Source: Gemmatimonadota bacterium
Lineage (GTDB): Bacteria > Gemmatimonadota > Gemmatimonadetes > Longimicrobiales > Gaopeijiaceae
Direction of reading: 5' to 3'
DNA: 64,000 nucleotides
Assembly (NCBI GenBank): GCA_022826005.1
Contig: JAJDVT010000097.1
Location: 100,453 to 164,452, forward strand
Shown here: piece after piece, positions 1 to 8,391 of the stretch
Position numbering within the stretch: the first letter of the stretch is position 1
How the letters are laid out: each line of letters starts with the position of its first letter
Position numbers and translations under genes: made by a program
The notes under the pieces: generated by a model
What the model saw: only the letters and a program-made list of their open reading frames with translations
Told to the model about the DNA's origin: nothing
The model's database searches: none

Positions 1-2
1 TC

Positions 3-482
3 CCTTACGCATTCGGCGTGCAGTTGGCGGTGGGGAGTAGCCCGCAATCGGTCTACATCAGCAGCGGCGACCGATATGAAGTGCAACAATTCTCCGCAAC
101 CGGATACCTCACCCGGATAGTCCGCCGCAAAGCGGAACCGGTCCCCATCACGGCCGCCGACATCGAACAATGGAAGGATGGATTCTCACTCCCCTGGAAT
201 TGGGACGCCTGGGACGAACTGATGGCCGAGCTCCCGCCACGAGAGTTCCGCCCGCCGATCGTGGGGCTCCTCGTGGACTCGGAAGGCCATCTGTGGGTAG
301 CGGACAGGAAGGACCGAACAGACAGCGAGTGGAGCGTTTTCGACCCGGCCGGACACTGGCTCGGCACGCTGAAAGTGCCTCTGCAGCGCGTCGAATGGAT
401 CGGAGAGGATCTGATTCTCGGGATCAACGAGGATCCGGATACGGGAGTGGAGGTGGTGGAGGGGTATCGGCTGAGCCGCTAG
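3..482 (+). CDS. 6-bladed beta-propeller protein, C-terminal part, 5' cut by window edge
   Basis: This is the last third of a secreted beta-propeller protein. The frame is open from base 3 and reads PYAFGVQLAVG before the first possible GTG start at 18, matching the interior of the complete paralog at 4117-5376 (PFPFGVQLAAG). The true start therefore lies outside the window and the GTG is not the start. Blade motifs include ITAADIEQWKDG, LWVADRKD and SEWSVFDPAGHW, and the C-terminus DPDTGVEVVEGYRLSR is shared with two other copies here. Members of this family carry an N-terminal lipoprotein or secretion signal; the ligand is unknown. It is followed by a remnant of the Cys-rich partner gene. 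Confidence 0.85.
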   Translation, partial: PYAFGVQLAVGSSPQSVYISSGDRYEVQQFSATGYLTRIVRRKAEPVPITAADIEQWKDGFSLPWNWDAWDELMAELPPREFRPPIVGLLVDSEGHLWVADRKDRTDSEWSVFDPAGHWLGTLKVPLQRVEWIGEDLILGINEDPDTGVEVVEGYRLSR

Positions 483-529
483 GGCGAGGGCCCCTTCAGG
501 TTTCGGAAGCTCAATCCAGGGAGACAGAC

Positions 530-625
530 ATGGCGATCGCAAGAAGAAACTATAACGTTCGTACGATCGACACTCGTGAGCAGCCTCCCAAGAGAAGACC
601 CCTTGGAGTAGCACGAGTGGAATGA
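530..625 (+). pseudogene. Remnant 5' end of Cys-rich secreted protein gene
   Basis: The start reads MAIARRNYNVRT and stops after 31 residues. The first 10-12 codons and the purine-rich ribosome site match the starts of the intact Cys-rich genes at 3549 (MAIAKKLLLF) and 5425 (MAIGRRMYVF), including the run ATGGCGATCG. The hydrophobic signal segment and all cysteines are missing. It lies between two propeller genes, which is where a Cys-rich gene sits elsewhere in this array, so I read it as a deleted copy. A functional 31-residue peptide is possible but has no support. Confidence 0.5.
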
Positions 626-631
626 AATGAG

Positions 632-1891
632 ATGAGATCATCCATAACTCGCACTCCGACGCAGATACCGGCGCTTGCCGCGTTGGCGTCCCTGGCCGCC
701 GCGGCCGCCTGTGATCAAGCGCATTCACCGCCCAAGACGCCGACCGTCGCCCTGCGGGACTCCGCCGGAATCCAGATCGTCGAGAACCACGCCCCGGAAT
801 GGAATGAAGGCGAGCGATGGACGGTCGCAGCGGAGCCGTCGGTCGTCGTCGGCGGTTACCGGGGGGCGGACGAACCCGCGGACTCGAGTCACCTGGTCTG
901 GGCCATCGGGGGCTTGGCTCCCCTTTCGGACGGCCGGATAGCCGTACTTTCCAGCGAAGAAAAGAAGCTGTTTCTCTTCGAGCCCTCGGGCGCGTTCGCG
1001 GGCTCAATTGGGCGCGAGGGACGCGGGCCCGGCGAGTTCTGGCATCCGCAACACCTGCAGGTCCTTCCGGGCGACACGCTCGTGGTATGGGACTACATGT
1101 TCGGCGCGATCGCCTACTTCAACGCGTCGGGGGAGCTGCTCAGGGACTGGCGGGTCGATGTCGGTAGACTGATGACCTCGCTTGAGAAGTGGAACAGGCG
1201 TTTGCCCGAGAGCATTCAGTTGCCCTCGACGGGTGGCTCCTTCTTTGTGGCAGCCCACCTTGCACCCCTTGGTTTCTACCCACCCTCGCCGTACAGGTCA
1301 CCGATCGAGTACTACAGGATCGATTCACTCTACGTGGCTCACCCGTTCGGTCGGTGGGAGGAGCGTGAGCACATCTACGAGCCGGGAGTCCCCGCGTCAG
1401 TACCATTCGCTCCGGAAGCGCATCTGGCGGTGGGCGGAGACCCGATCTCGGTGTACATCAGCAACGGCGACGACTACGAAGTCCACCAATTCTCCGACAC
1501 CGGGACACTCCGCAGAATCATCCGGCGGAACGCGGATCCGATTCCAATAACGGCCAGCGACGTCGAGAGGTGGAAGGAAGGTTGGGAGCGCCGGAACGCT
1601 CAGTACAGCTGGGAGCCATGGGACGCTGTGATGGCGGAGCTCCCACCCCGCGAGTTCCGGCCGGCCGTCGCAGGGCTTCTCGTGGACTCGAAGGGCTACC
1701 TTTGGGTGGCGGACCGAAAAGACGCCACGACAAGCGAATGGAGCGTATTCGACGCGACCGGGCGCTGGCTGGGCACTGTGGAGCTCCCACTGCAGCGCGT
1801 CGAGTGGATCGGGGAGGATCTGATTCTCGGAGTGAACGAGGATCCCGATACCGGAGTGGAGGTTGTCGAGGGGTATCGGCTGAGCCGGTAG
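632..1891 (+). CDS. 6-bladed beta-propeller lipoprotein
   Basis: A 419-residue exported protein. The N-terminus has a hydrophobic signal (ALAALASLAAAAAC) ending in a lipobox-like AAAC, so an outer-membrane or periplasmic lipoprotein is likely. The mature part starts with DSAGIQIVENHAPEWNEG and carries propeller repeats: GRIAVLSSEEKK, SIGREGRGPGEF, HLQVLPGDTLVVWD, LWVADRKD, SEWSVFDATGRW. The GPGEF loop is typical of bacterial 6-bladed propeller lipoproteins of unknown ligand. Full-length paralogs lie at 2014-3274 (minus strand) and 4117-5376. The ATG at 632 is preferred because it puts the signal peptide at the N-terminus. No catalytic residues are recognised. Confidence 0.88.
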   Translation: MRSSITRTPTQIPALAALASLAAAAACDQAHSPPKTPTVALRDSAGIQIVENHAPEWNEGERWTVAAEPSVVVGGYRGADEPADSSHLVWAIGGLAPLSDGRIAVLSSEEKKLFLFEPSGAFAGSIGREGRGPGEFWHPQHLQVLPGDTLVVWDYMFGAIAYFNASGELLRDWRVDVGRLMTSLEKWNRRLPESIQLPSTGGSFFVAAHLAPLGFYPPSPYRSPIEYYRIDSLYVAHPFGRWEEREHIYEPGVPASVPFAPEAHLAVGGDPISVYISNGDDYEVHQFSDTGTLRRIIRRNADPIPITASDVERWKEGWERRNAQYSWEPWDAVMAELPPREFRPAVAGLLVDSKGYLWVADRKDATTSEWSVFDATGRWLGTVELPLQRVEWIGEDLILGVNEDPDTGVEVVEGYRLSR

Positions 1892-2013
1892 GATGGTGTA
1901 GTCGTCCGACCCCTCGGAAGCAAGTTGGGCCTGGCCTGCTTGGGGCGAGGGCGACTCGCGGACGGTTGTCGCGGACACCACACCAGCCAGTCGCACGAGC
2001 GGACCCGTGGCGC

Positions 2014-3274
2014 TTAACCGGCACGCCGGTCCAGCCTGTAACCCTCCACAGTCTCCACATCCGTGTCGGGGTCGCGCTTCACGCCCACGATGAGATCCCT
2101 TCCCAGCCAGGTGATGCGCGACAACGGCACCTTGAGCGTCCCCAGCCAGTGTCCATCGGGATTGAAGATGCTCCACTCGCTCTCCTCGGGGTCCAGCCGG
2201 TTTGCGACCCACAGGTTGTCGTCGGTGTCCGTGAGCAGTCCGGCGACAGCGGGGCGGAAGGCCATTGGCGTATTCCCGGCCATCGCGCGATCCCACCCTT
2301 GCCAATCCACTCGCTGCCTCGCGGACACCGCCACCTTCCATGCCTCGACTTCCTCGGGCAGGATGGGGATCGGCTCCACAGCCATGTGCCGGATGATTCG
2401 GCGAAGGACACCCTGCGGGGAGAACTGGTGAATCTCGTATCGGTCCCCGGGACTGATGTAGACGGACAGGGAGCCTCTCGCGGCCGCCGCCCAGGATTCC
2501 GTCCGAAAGGGCAGAACGGGAGGGATGATGGGGCGGACGAACAGCAGCTCGGTATCAGCCCACCAACCGCCGAAGGAATGGGCGTTGTAGGCGGGGTCGA
2601 TCCTCATGAATTGTGTGGGCCGTCTGTATAGCTCCCCCTCCGCCGGGGGTTGCCAATCGCGGTCACCCACCTTGACCAGGAACGACCCGTCGCGAAGCGG
2701 CAGATGTACCGTTTCGGGAGGCTGCCGGTTGTCCGTTCGTGTTGTGGCAAACACCGCACCCAGGTCGATGCTCCGCTCCCGCAGAAGGGCCCCGGATGGA
2801 TCGAAGTAGCTGACACGACCGAACATGTAGTCCCAGACGACGATGGTGTCTCCCGGAAGCACCTGGAGGTGCTGAGGCGCCGAGAATTCGCCGGGGCCTC
2901 GCCCTCTGCGCCCGAACGATGCGGCCATGGCGCCCGACGTCTCGAAGACCAGCACCGATGCTTCTCCCTTGGAAAGCACCGCCACTCTGCCGTCCGAAAG
3001 AGGCGCGGCACCCCCGACCTCCCACACCAGATGCGCGACGTCGTCAACCGCCGCGGCCGCCCCGCGATACCCTCCGATCACAAACGCCGGTTCGGGGTCC
3101 ACGGCCCAGAACCCGGAATCCCGCCCGAAGGCATGATTCTCGACGATCTCGATGTCAGCCGAGTCCCGCATCGTCACTGTGGGGGACCGGTCTTCGGCCG
3201 CGGGGGGGGGCACACGTTGTCGACATGGCGAGGACCGGCACCACAACGAGCAGACGCTCAATTGGTCGACACAC
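2014..3274 (-). CDS. 6-bladed beta-propeller lipoprotein with signal peptide frameshifted at a C9 tract
   Basis: The body (DSADIEIVENHAFG, GRRGRGPGEFSAPQ, LWVANRLD, SEWSIFNPDGHW) is a clear paralog of the neighbouring propellers, but the open frame begins at 3261 (TTG) with no signal peptide. In the next frame a GTG at 3274, preceded by a GGAGG site, gives a convincing lipoprotein signal, RLLVVVPVLAMSTTCA. The two frames meet in nine consecutive C (G9 on the plus strand, 3202-3210). Eight C would join them. This is a sequencing or assembly error, a phase-variable tract, or a dead gene. It is the only minus-strand member of the array. Confidence 0.82.
3202..3210 (-). repeat. C9 homopolymer tract at the frameshift
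   Basis: Nine G on the plus strand (C9 in the gene) sit exactly where the lipoprotein-signal frame and the propeller-body frame of the minus-strand gene meet, just after the predicted lipobox cysteine. Length changes here would switch export of the propeller on or off. Confidence 0.7.
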
Positions 3275-3548
3275 TGTTGGCACCTCCGGGAATCGAGGCG
3301 GGACCGGGAAACGGTGGTTGAGTGGAATCTACAGGAGAGATGCCTGAGTCGCTGTCGCGGCCGACTCAGTACGAACCCTCAGTTCCAGCTTGGCCCGTGC
3401 TTCCGGCGGTACAGGGATGGTTCGGAACGCCGTGGTGCGCAACAACGCCGTGCTGAAGCGCCTGGCGCTGCCGGCGATGGAAGTTGCGAGAGGTGCCTCA
3501 GCCCCCTACCTTCCCCTCAACCCGGAAGTTCATGAATAAGGCGGGGTC

Positions 3549-4097
3549 ATGGCGATCGCAAAGAAGCTGCTTTTGTTCCCGGTTGCACTGTTCATGGTTC
3601 TGATGGGCAGTGCCGAACTGACGGCACAGGGCGGTGAGGAAGACGAAGGGGGCCTGACCTGCATGTGGTGCAAGGAGGGTGTTGGCTGGTTCGGTGAGAC
3701 AACACACGGATTCCTGCTGGGTGGAGACCTGTGTGGCTGGGTAGGCAGCGGCGAGGGCAATCAGTGTGCGCGGTGCGGGGGCACTTCTACTTGCCACCAC
3801 GTCTATTGGACTGGCGAATGCCACATTGCCTGTGGTCCGGAAGGTGATGCCATGGCGGCTCTGACGGAAATCCAGCAAGCTCTGGCGGGAGACGACGCGA
3901 CCGTAGTTGCGTCGGTCTTGTTGCGTGAGAGATCCGATGTGCACATCGAATTCATCCCGGAGGGTGGCCGCATCGATCTGATGCTTCCTTGTGATCTTAC
4001 CCAGACGTTCCGCACTATCCCAGTCGTGCCCGCACTGCGCGAAGCACTGGAAGACCACTTGCAAGCGCATGCGGGAAAAGCAGCACCCGAGCCATAG
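3549..4097 (+). CDS. Small secreted Cys-rich protein, partner of propeller gene
   Basis: A 182-residue protein with a Sec-type signal peptide (AKKLLLFPVALFMVLMGSAELTAQ) and a Cys-rich mature domain. The cysteine pattern is CMWC, LCGW, CARCG, CHH, ECHIACGP and a late LPCD. The second half (GDAMAALTEIQQALAGDD, VEFIPEGGRIDL-like) is helical then strand-like. The paralog at 5425 keeps all these motifs. The cysteines could bind zinc or form disulfides; export favours disulfides, but this is inference. The stop is 19 bp before the propeller lipoprotein start at 4117, so the two are probably cotranscribed. I do not recognise a named family. Confidence 0.8.
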   Translation: MAIAKKLLLFPVALFMVLMGSAELTAQGGEEDEGGLTCMWCKEGVGWFGETTHGFLLGGDLCGWVGSGEGNQCARCGGTSTCHHVYWTGECHIACGPEGDAMAALTEIQQALAGDDATVVASVLLRERSDVHIEFIPEGGRIDLMLPCDLTQTFRTIPVVPALREALEDHLQAHAGKAAPEP

Positions 4098-4116
4098 CTC
4101 AGCGTTTGCACCAACG

Positions 4117-5376
4117 ATGACCGAATCGAAATCGTGGGGGTCGTGGCGTTTCCTGTTCCCAATGGCCGTGTTTGTGGCCATGTGGGCGTGCGGTCGTCCC
4201 GAGACCGCAGGGCGGTCACCCGCCGTCACCATCCAGGACTCGGCCGGCATCCAGATCGTCGAGAGCAATGCCCCTCAGTGGAACGAGGGCACCGCGTGGA
4301 CGGTCGCGGCGGAGCCCGAAATCGTCATCGGGGGCTACAGGGGCGCGGGCCAACCCCCTGATTCGAGTCACCTGGTATGGGACATCAGGGACGTTGTGCC
4401 CCTCTCGGACGGTCGGGTTGCCATGCTATCCCGCGGGGAGAAGAAGGTGCTTGTCTTCGAGTCCTCGGGGGTGTTCTTCACCTCGATCGGTCGCGTGGGA
4501 CGCGGTCCGGGTGAGTTCAGCAACCCGGAACACCTTCAGGTCCTCCCGGGCGATACTCTTGTGGTGTGGGATTTCATGCTCGGTCCGGTGGCCTACTTCG
4601 ATCCATCCGGCGAGCTGCTGCGGGACTGGCGGATTGATGTCGGCGCGCTGTTCGCAGCAACGCGCAAGCCGAACCAGATTCCACCCGAGAGTGTGTACCT
4701 GCCCCTTGCGGACGGGTCATTCATCGTGGAAGTCGGCCTCGTACCAGGCGACTTCATCCCACCCTTCGGCGACGTTTACCGCGTACCGGTAGAGTTCCTC
4801 AGGATTGATTCCACCTACGCCGCTCTATCGTTGGGCCGGTGGGAGGAAAGGGAAATGATCTACTTGCAGGGACCCGGTCCTCCGATCGTCCCTTTCCCCT
4901 TCGGAGTGCAGCTGGCGGCGGGGGGAACCCCAACCGCGGTTTACATAAGCAACACCGACCGATACGAAGTCCACCGGTACTCCACCACAGGTGTGCTTTC
5001 CAGGATAGTCAGGCGTAGGGCAGATCCAATCCCCATCACAACCGAGGAGGTCCAGGAATGGAAGGACGGATACCCCACAAGCCAGGATTGGAGGACCTGG
5101 GATCGGGCAATGGACGAGCTGCCTCCGCGAGAATTCAGGCCACCGATCGTCGGGCTTCTCCTGGATTCCCTGGGCTACCTGTGGGTCAAGGACAGCTACA
5201 GCCTGGACCGTTCAGGAAGTGAATGGAGCGTATTCGATCCGGCCGGCCACTGGCTGGGGACGCTGGAGATACCTTTGGGGCGCGTGGAGTGGATTGGAGA
5301 GAATCTGATTCTGGGAGTCAACCAGGATCCGGATACCGGGGTCCAGGTGGTGGAGGGGTTTCGGCTGAGCCGTTAG
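4117..5376 (+). CDS. 6-bladed beta-propeller lipoprotein
   Basis: A 419-residue exported protein. The ATG at 4117 gives a signal (WRFLFPMAVFVAMWAC) with lipobox-like cysteine, then DSAGIQIVESNAPQWNEG. Propeller blades include GRVAMLSRGEKK, SIGRVGRGPGEFSNP, HLQVLPGDTLVVWD and SEWSVFDPAGHW. Length and motifs agree with the copy at 632-1891. A longer open frame reaches back to 3991 but would overlap the Cys-rich gene and hide the signal peptide. It follows the Cys-rich gene by 19 bp and is followed 48 bp later by a second Cys-rich gene, which makes propeller/Cys-rich pairing the repeating theme here. The ligand is unknown. Confidence 0.88.
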   Translation: MTESKSWGSWRFLFPMAVFVAMWACGRPETAGRSPAVTIQDSAGIQIVESNAPQWNEGTAWTVAAEPEIVIGGYRGAGQPPDSSHLVWDIRDVVPLSDGRVAMLSRGEKKVLVFESSGVFFTSIGRVGRGPGEFSNPEHLQVLPGDTLVVWDFMLGPVAYFDPSGELLRDWRIDVGALFAATRKPNQIPPESVYLPLADGSFIVEVGLVPGDFIPPFGDVYRVPVEFLRIDSTYAALSLGRWEEREMIYLQGPGPPIVPFPFGVQLAAGGTPTAVYISNTDRYEVHRYSTTGVLSRIVRRRADPIPITTEEVQEWKDGYPTSQDWRTWDRAMDELPPREFRPPIVGLLLDSLGYLWVKDSYSLDRSGSEWSVFDPAGHWLGTLEIPLGRVEWIGENLILGVNQDPDTGVQVVEGFRLSR

Positions 5377-5424
5377 GGCGGGAGGACGGCTCAGCCGTTC
5401 GCAAGTTCATCCAAGGAGGCAAAG

Positions 5425-5922
5425 ATGGCGATCGGAAGAAGAATGTACGTGTTCGTGGCGGTGCCATTCCTGTTTCTGGCGGCGAGCGGGTCGGTCGAGG
5501 CACAGAGCGGGGAGGTGACCTGCTGGTGGTGCGCCGAGGCGGGGGAAGGAGAGGAAATCCGTCACGGATTCACTTTGGGTGGGGAGCTTTGTGGGCTCGA
5601 AGGAAGACTTGATGACCACCCAGGTTCCACCCAGTGTGTCCGGTGCGGCTGGAAATCAGAATGTCACTACGAATTCCTGGAGGGTGAGTGCCACAGAGCC
5701 TGTGGTCCCACCGGTGACGCGGTTGCCGCCCTGACGGAAATCCAGCAAGCCCTGGAAACCGGCGATATTGCAGTAGTCGCGTCGGCACTGTCCAAGAAGA
5801 GAACCGGTGTGTCGGTCGAGTTCATACCGGAAGGAGGTCGCATCGATCTTCTTCTTCCCTGTGATCCCCACAAGCCATATCACGTAATGTCGGCTTTACA
5901 ATGCGACCGGTGGTTCTCCTGA
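5425..5922 (+). CDS. Small secreted Cys-rich protein
   Basis: A 165-residue paralog of the protein at 3549. It has a signal peptide (MYVFVAVPFLFLAASGSVEAQ) followed by CWWC, LGGELCG, CVRCGWKSECH, GECHRACGPTGDA, then ALTEIQQALETGD and FIPEGGRIDLLLPCD. Start context AAGGAGGCAAAGATG is a good ribosome site. The downstream partner propeller is missing: only a 35-codon fragment remains at 6411. The conserved half-cystines across the two copies, with divergent residues between, suggest a disulfide-stabilised extracellular fold. No enzyme motif is visible. Confidence 0.78.
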   Translation: MAIGRRMYVFVAVPFLFLAASGSVEAQSGEVTCWWCAEAGEGEEIRHGFTLGGELCGLEGRLDDHPGSTQCVRCGWKSECHYEFLEGECHRACGPTGDAVAALTEIQQALETGDIAVVASALSKKRTGVSVEFIPEGGRIDLLLPCDPHKPYHVMSALQCDRWFS

Positions 5923-6410
5923 AATGCGTTCAAAGGGGATTCCCTCCGCATCGGGTGACTGTGTGGACACTAGAGGTACACGGGAGGGAATGGTGCCGCA
6001 ACCGGGGCTGATGACGGAGTGACGGAGGCCAGACGCGTTATCTTCCGGTGAGTGAGTTTCCTTACGGTGGAGTAGCCGATGCAATACCCCTCTGAGACGG
6101 TGCGACCCCACGACGAGACGGTTGGCGATCCGATCGGGGTAAAGCGTACCAGGCGGCAGGTGACCTGGAGTTTACGGTCGGCGACTGTCTGTTCACCAAC
6201 AGGCCCACGAAGCATGGCAGCGACAGGTTCAGATTGGCCGAACTGGCCGACCGCAACTGTACCGCACCGCCTATCGTGGAACTCGTGGATTTCGAGGTGA
6301 GACACCGGTCGATGCCGATGACTTGTTCGTTGGCCGATGTGAGAGATACCGGGGACGAGACGGGGGACCCACCGCCACCGACGCGTACGTACAATTGCTC
6401 CTGGCGGACG
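5923..6410. other. Gene-poor stretch in the propeller array, no supported gene
   Basis: No frame here has a convincing start, signal peptide or family motif. One plus-strand frame stays open between about 6110 and the propeller fragment at 6411 and contains scattered cysteines, so decayed coding sequence is plausible. I see no tRNA, strong promoter or long repeat. Confidence 0.4.
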
Positions 6411-6515
6411 GGGATCCGGGAGGTCGCCAGTTTTTCGGACGGCTACCTATGGGTCGCGGACAGAGTGGATCGCAACGCCAGCGAGTGGAGTGTCTTTGAC
6501 CCCACGGGACGGTGC
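6411..6515 (+). pseudogene. Propeller gene fragment
   Basis: Thirty-five codons read SDGYLWVADRVD and SEWSVFDPTGR. These match the blade LWVADRKD...SEWSVFDPAGHW of the complete propellers at 632 and 4117. Nothing before or after matches, and the ATPase gene of the accessory island ends 14 bp away at 6529. This looks like a propeller gene cut by deletion or by acquisition of the island. Confidence 0.75.
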
Positions 6516-6528
6516 CACCCTCACCCGC

Positions 6529-7755
6529 TCACCCCCACAGCGCCCCAATCGGCACCGCGAACAGTCCGTCGCCGAACGCGGTCGTGTGATCGCCGTCGTA
6601 GAGGAGGACCCCGATCCGGAACCGCCTCCCCGCCACGCGCCGGAGCCGGCGCAGGCCGGTGAAGTCCGCGAAGCGAAGCGAGGCCGCCGCCTTGACCCCG
6701 ACCCCGTAACACCAACCCCGTGCGGTCTCCATCACGATGTCCACCTCGACCTTGTCCTTGTCGCGGTAGTGGTGGAAGGTCAAGGGCTCCTCGGCCCAGA
6801 GCGCCTGCTTCCTCAACTCGTTGTAGACGAACGATTCCAGGAGCGGGCCGAGCAGGACAGGACTGCCGAGCAGCCTCTCTCGCGTGATGCCGCGAAGCGC
6901 GCACATCATGCCGGTGTCGACCCCGTGCATCTTCGGCGTCTTGACCAGCCGCGTGAACTCGCCGGCGTGCCATGCGGAGATGCGCTCCACGAGGAAGAGC
7001 TGCTCCAGAAGCGCCAGGTACTTGCCCGCCGTGAGGCGGTTCAGGCCCAGTCTGCCGCCGAGGTCGGTCAGATTGACCAGCTGACCCGAGAGGATGGCGG
7101 CCAGGCCGAGCAGCCTGGTCACGCCTTCCGTGTTGGCGATCCCGGGCAGGTCGCTCAGATCCCGCTGAATGAGGGTGTTGACATACTGCCGGTACCAGGC
7201 GCGCGTCCGCCGTTCGCTCGCCCGCAGCAGAGGTTCGGGGAAGCACCCGGTCACAATCCGCTGCACCAGATGTTCCCTCACGCGCACCTCGCCAGCCACC
7301 GGCGCTTCACCCTGGAGCAGACTTGCGAGGAAGGTCGGCTCCCGGCCCTCGATTTCGCATTCGGACAACGACATCAACCGCACCGCCTCCATCCTTCCGA
7401 CCAGCGCACCGGACACCTTCGGCCGCAGGAACGCATTCGCCGACCCGGTGAGCAGGAAGCGGCCGGGGATCCGGTTCTCGTCCACCGCCTGCTTGATGGC
7501 GAGGAGAGTCTCGGGAACGCGCTGCACCTCGTCGATGGCGACCCTCCCTGGCGGAAGATTGCGGATGAAGCCGACGGGATCGGCACTGGCCACCACCGCC
7601 TGAGCCATGTCGTCAAGGGTGATGTACTCCCAATCGCCGTCGATCAGATCCCTGACCAGGGTCGTCTTTCCCACCTGCCGGGCACCCATGATGAAGACGA
7701 CGGGCGTGTCGGCCAGGGCTTCTCGCACGAGGCGGGCGGTGAATCGCGGGAACAT
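6529..7755 (-). CDS. ATP-binding protein, AAA_14/DUF4143 type
   Basis: A 408-residue P-loop ATPase. It has Walker A GARQVGKTTL near the N-terminus, Walker B-like VAIDEVQRVP, sensor LLTGSANAF, and a C-terminal DUF4143-like domain (KMHGVDTGMMCAL, ESFVYNELRKQ, DKVEVDIVME, the last resembling a PD-(D/E)XK-like strand). The family is widespread in bacteria and archaea, often in genomic islands, and its function is poorly known. The start at ATG 7755 gives MFPRFTARLVREAL, the usual beginning. The open frame continues upstream only because it runs through the direct repeats at 7826-7892. It is next to a toxin-antitoxin pair. Confidence 0.85.
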   Translation of the reverse strand: MFPRFTARLVREALADTPVVFIMGARQVGKTTLVRDLIDGDWEYITLDDMAQAVVASADPVGFIRNLPPGRVAIDEVQRVPETLLAIKQAVDENRIPGRFLLTGSANAFLRPKVSGALVGRMEAVRLMSLSECEIEGREPTFLASLLQGEAPVAGEVRVREHLVQRIVTGCFPEPLLRASERRTRAWYRQYVNTLIQRDLSDLPGIANTEGVTRLLGLAAILSGQLVNLTDLGGRLGLNRLTAGKYLALLEQLFLVERISAWHAGEFTRLVKTPKMHGVDTGMMCALRGITRERLLGSPVLLGPLLESFVYNELRKQALWAEEPLTFHHYRDKDKVEVDIVMETARGWCYGVGVKAAASLRFADFTGLRRLRRVAGRRFRIGVLLYDGDHTTAFGDGLFAVPIGALWG

Positions 7756-7825
7756 GACGGTGAAATCATCTGCCGAGAGGGACGTTTCACAGGAAACCGG
7801 TTTTCGGCTGATTGTCAATCGTAAC

Positions 7826-7892
7826 AGCGTCCAATCGTTATCGGAAGAGCGTCCAATTGTCGATTGAGAGAGCGTCCGATCGTTATTGGTGT
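7826..7892. repeat. Three 22-23 bp direct repeats upstream of the ATPase gene
   Basis: The units begin at 7826, 7848 and 7871 with AGCGTCC, followed by AATCGTTATCGG, AATTGTCGATTG and GATCGTTATTGG. The spacing is close to two helical turns, so proteins bound to them would face the same side of DNA. They sit 71-137 bp upstream of the ATPase start, suggesting an operator or iteron-like array. Three units with no spacers rule out a CRISPR array. Confidence 0.7.
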
Positions 7893-7994
7893 CGTGTGCG
7901 GGTTCGCTGTGGAGTGGCATGGCCGATCAGCCGAGCACAGACAGCCGAGCTGGCCGCGTTGACGGCAACCAATCTAGCTAGTACATTCGGCTAG

Positions 7995-8020
7995 CCAGAT
8001 TATCTGGATAGATCATCCAG
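7995..8020. promoter_or_regulatory. Overlapping palindromes, probable toxin-antitoxin operator
   Basis: Two palindromes overlap: CCAGATTATCTGG (7995-8007) and CTGGATAGATCATCCAG (8004-8020). They lie about 80 bp before the antitoxin start. Type II antitoxins usually repress their own promoter through such sites. Whether this antitoxin binds them is inferred from position. Confidence 0.55.
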
Positions 8021-8099
8021 CCGGATTGTGAAATTCGCCGGACGTCTGCCCGGAAACCCGCTGCCAGGCGCCCGGAAGCACCGAATGGAGAGTCCAAAC

Positions 8100-8390
8100 A
8101 TGACCGCATGGAAGCTGCAGGACGCGAAGAACCGTTTCAGCGAGGTGGTGCGAGAAGCGGTGGCCGGCTACCCGCAGCATGTGACCCGGCGGGGGAAGCC
8201 GGCTGTCGTGGTCCTTGCGACGGGAGAATACGAACGCCTCAGCCGCCTTGATGCCGCGAACGCATCCACATTCGCGGAGGTCTTGCTGGCGATCCCGCAG
8301 GACGACCGTGAGTTCGAACGACGCGGTCCGCAGCTGCGGCCTGTCGAATTCGGCGGGGGGTACGGCGCTTCGGCGAATCCGGAGGGTTAG
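8100..8390 (+). CDS. Type II antitoxin, Phd/YefM-like
   Basis: A 96-residue protein starting MTAWKLQDAKNRFSEVVREA. This is the classic Phd/YefM N-terminal DNA-binding fold (W-x-LQDAK-x-x-F-S-E-v-v), followed by HVTRRGKPAVVVLATGEYERL. The C-terminal part would wrap the toxin. The ATG at 8100 has a GGAG site about 10 bases upstream; an in-frame ATG at 8085 is an alternative. The stop codon is one base before the PIN toxin start, so the pair is translationally linked. Autoregulation through the palindromes at 7995-8020 is likely. Confidence 0.88.
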   Translation: MTAWKLQDAKNRFSEVVREAVAGYPQHVTRRGKPAVVVLATGEYERLSRLDAANASTFAEVLLAIPQDDREFERRGPQLRPVEFGGGYGASANPEG

Positions 8391-8391
8391 C

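Noticed and set aside
7826..7892. Direct repeats as a CRISPR array
   Set aside because: Units abut with no variable spacers, are only three, and no cas gene is present.
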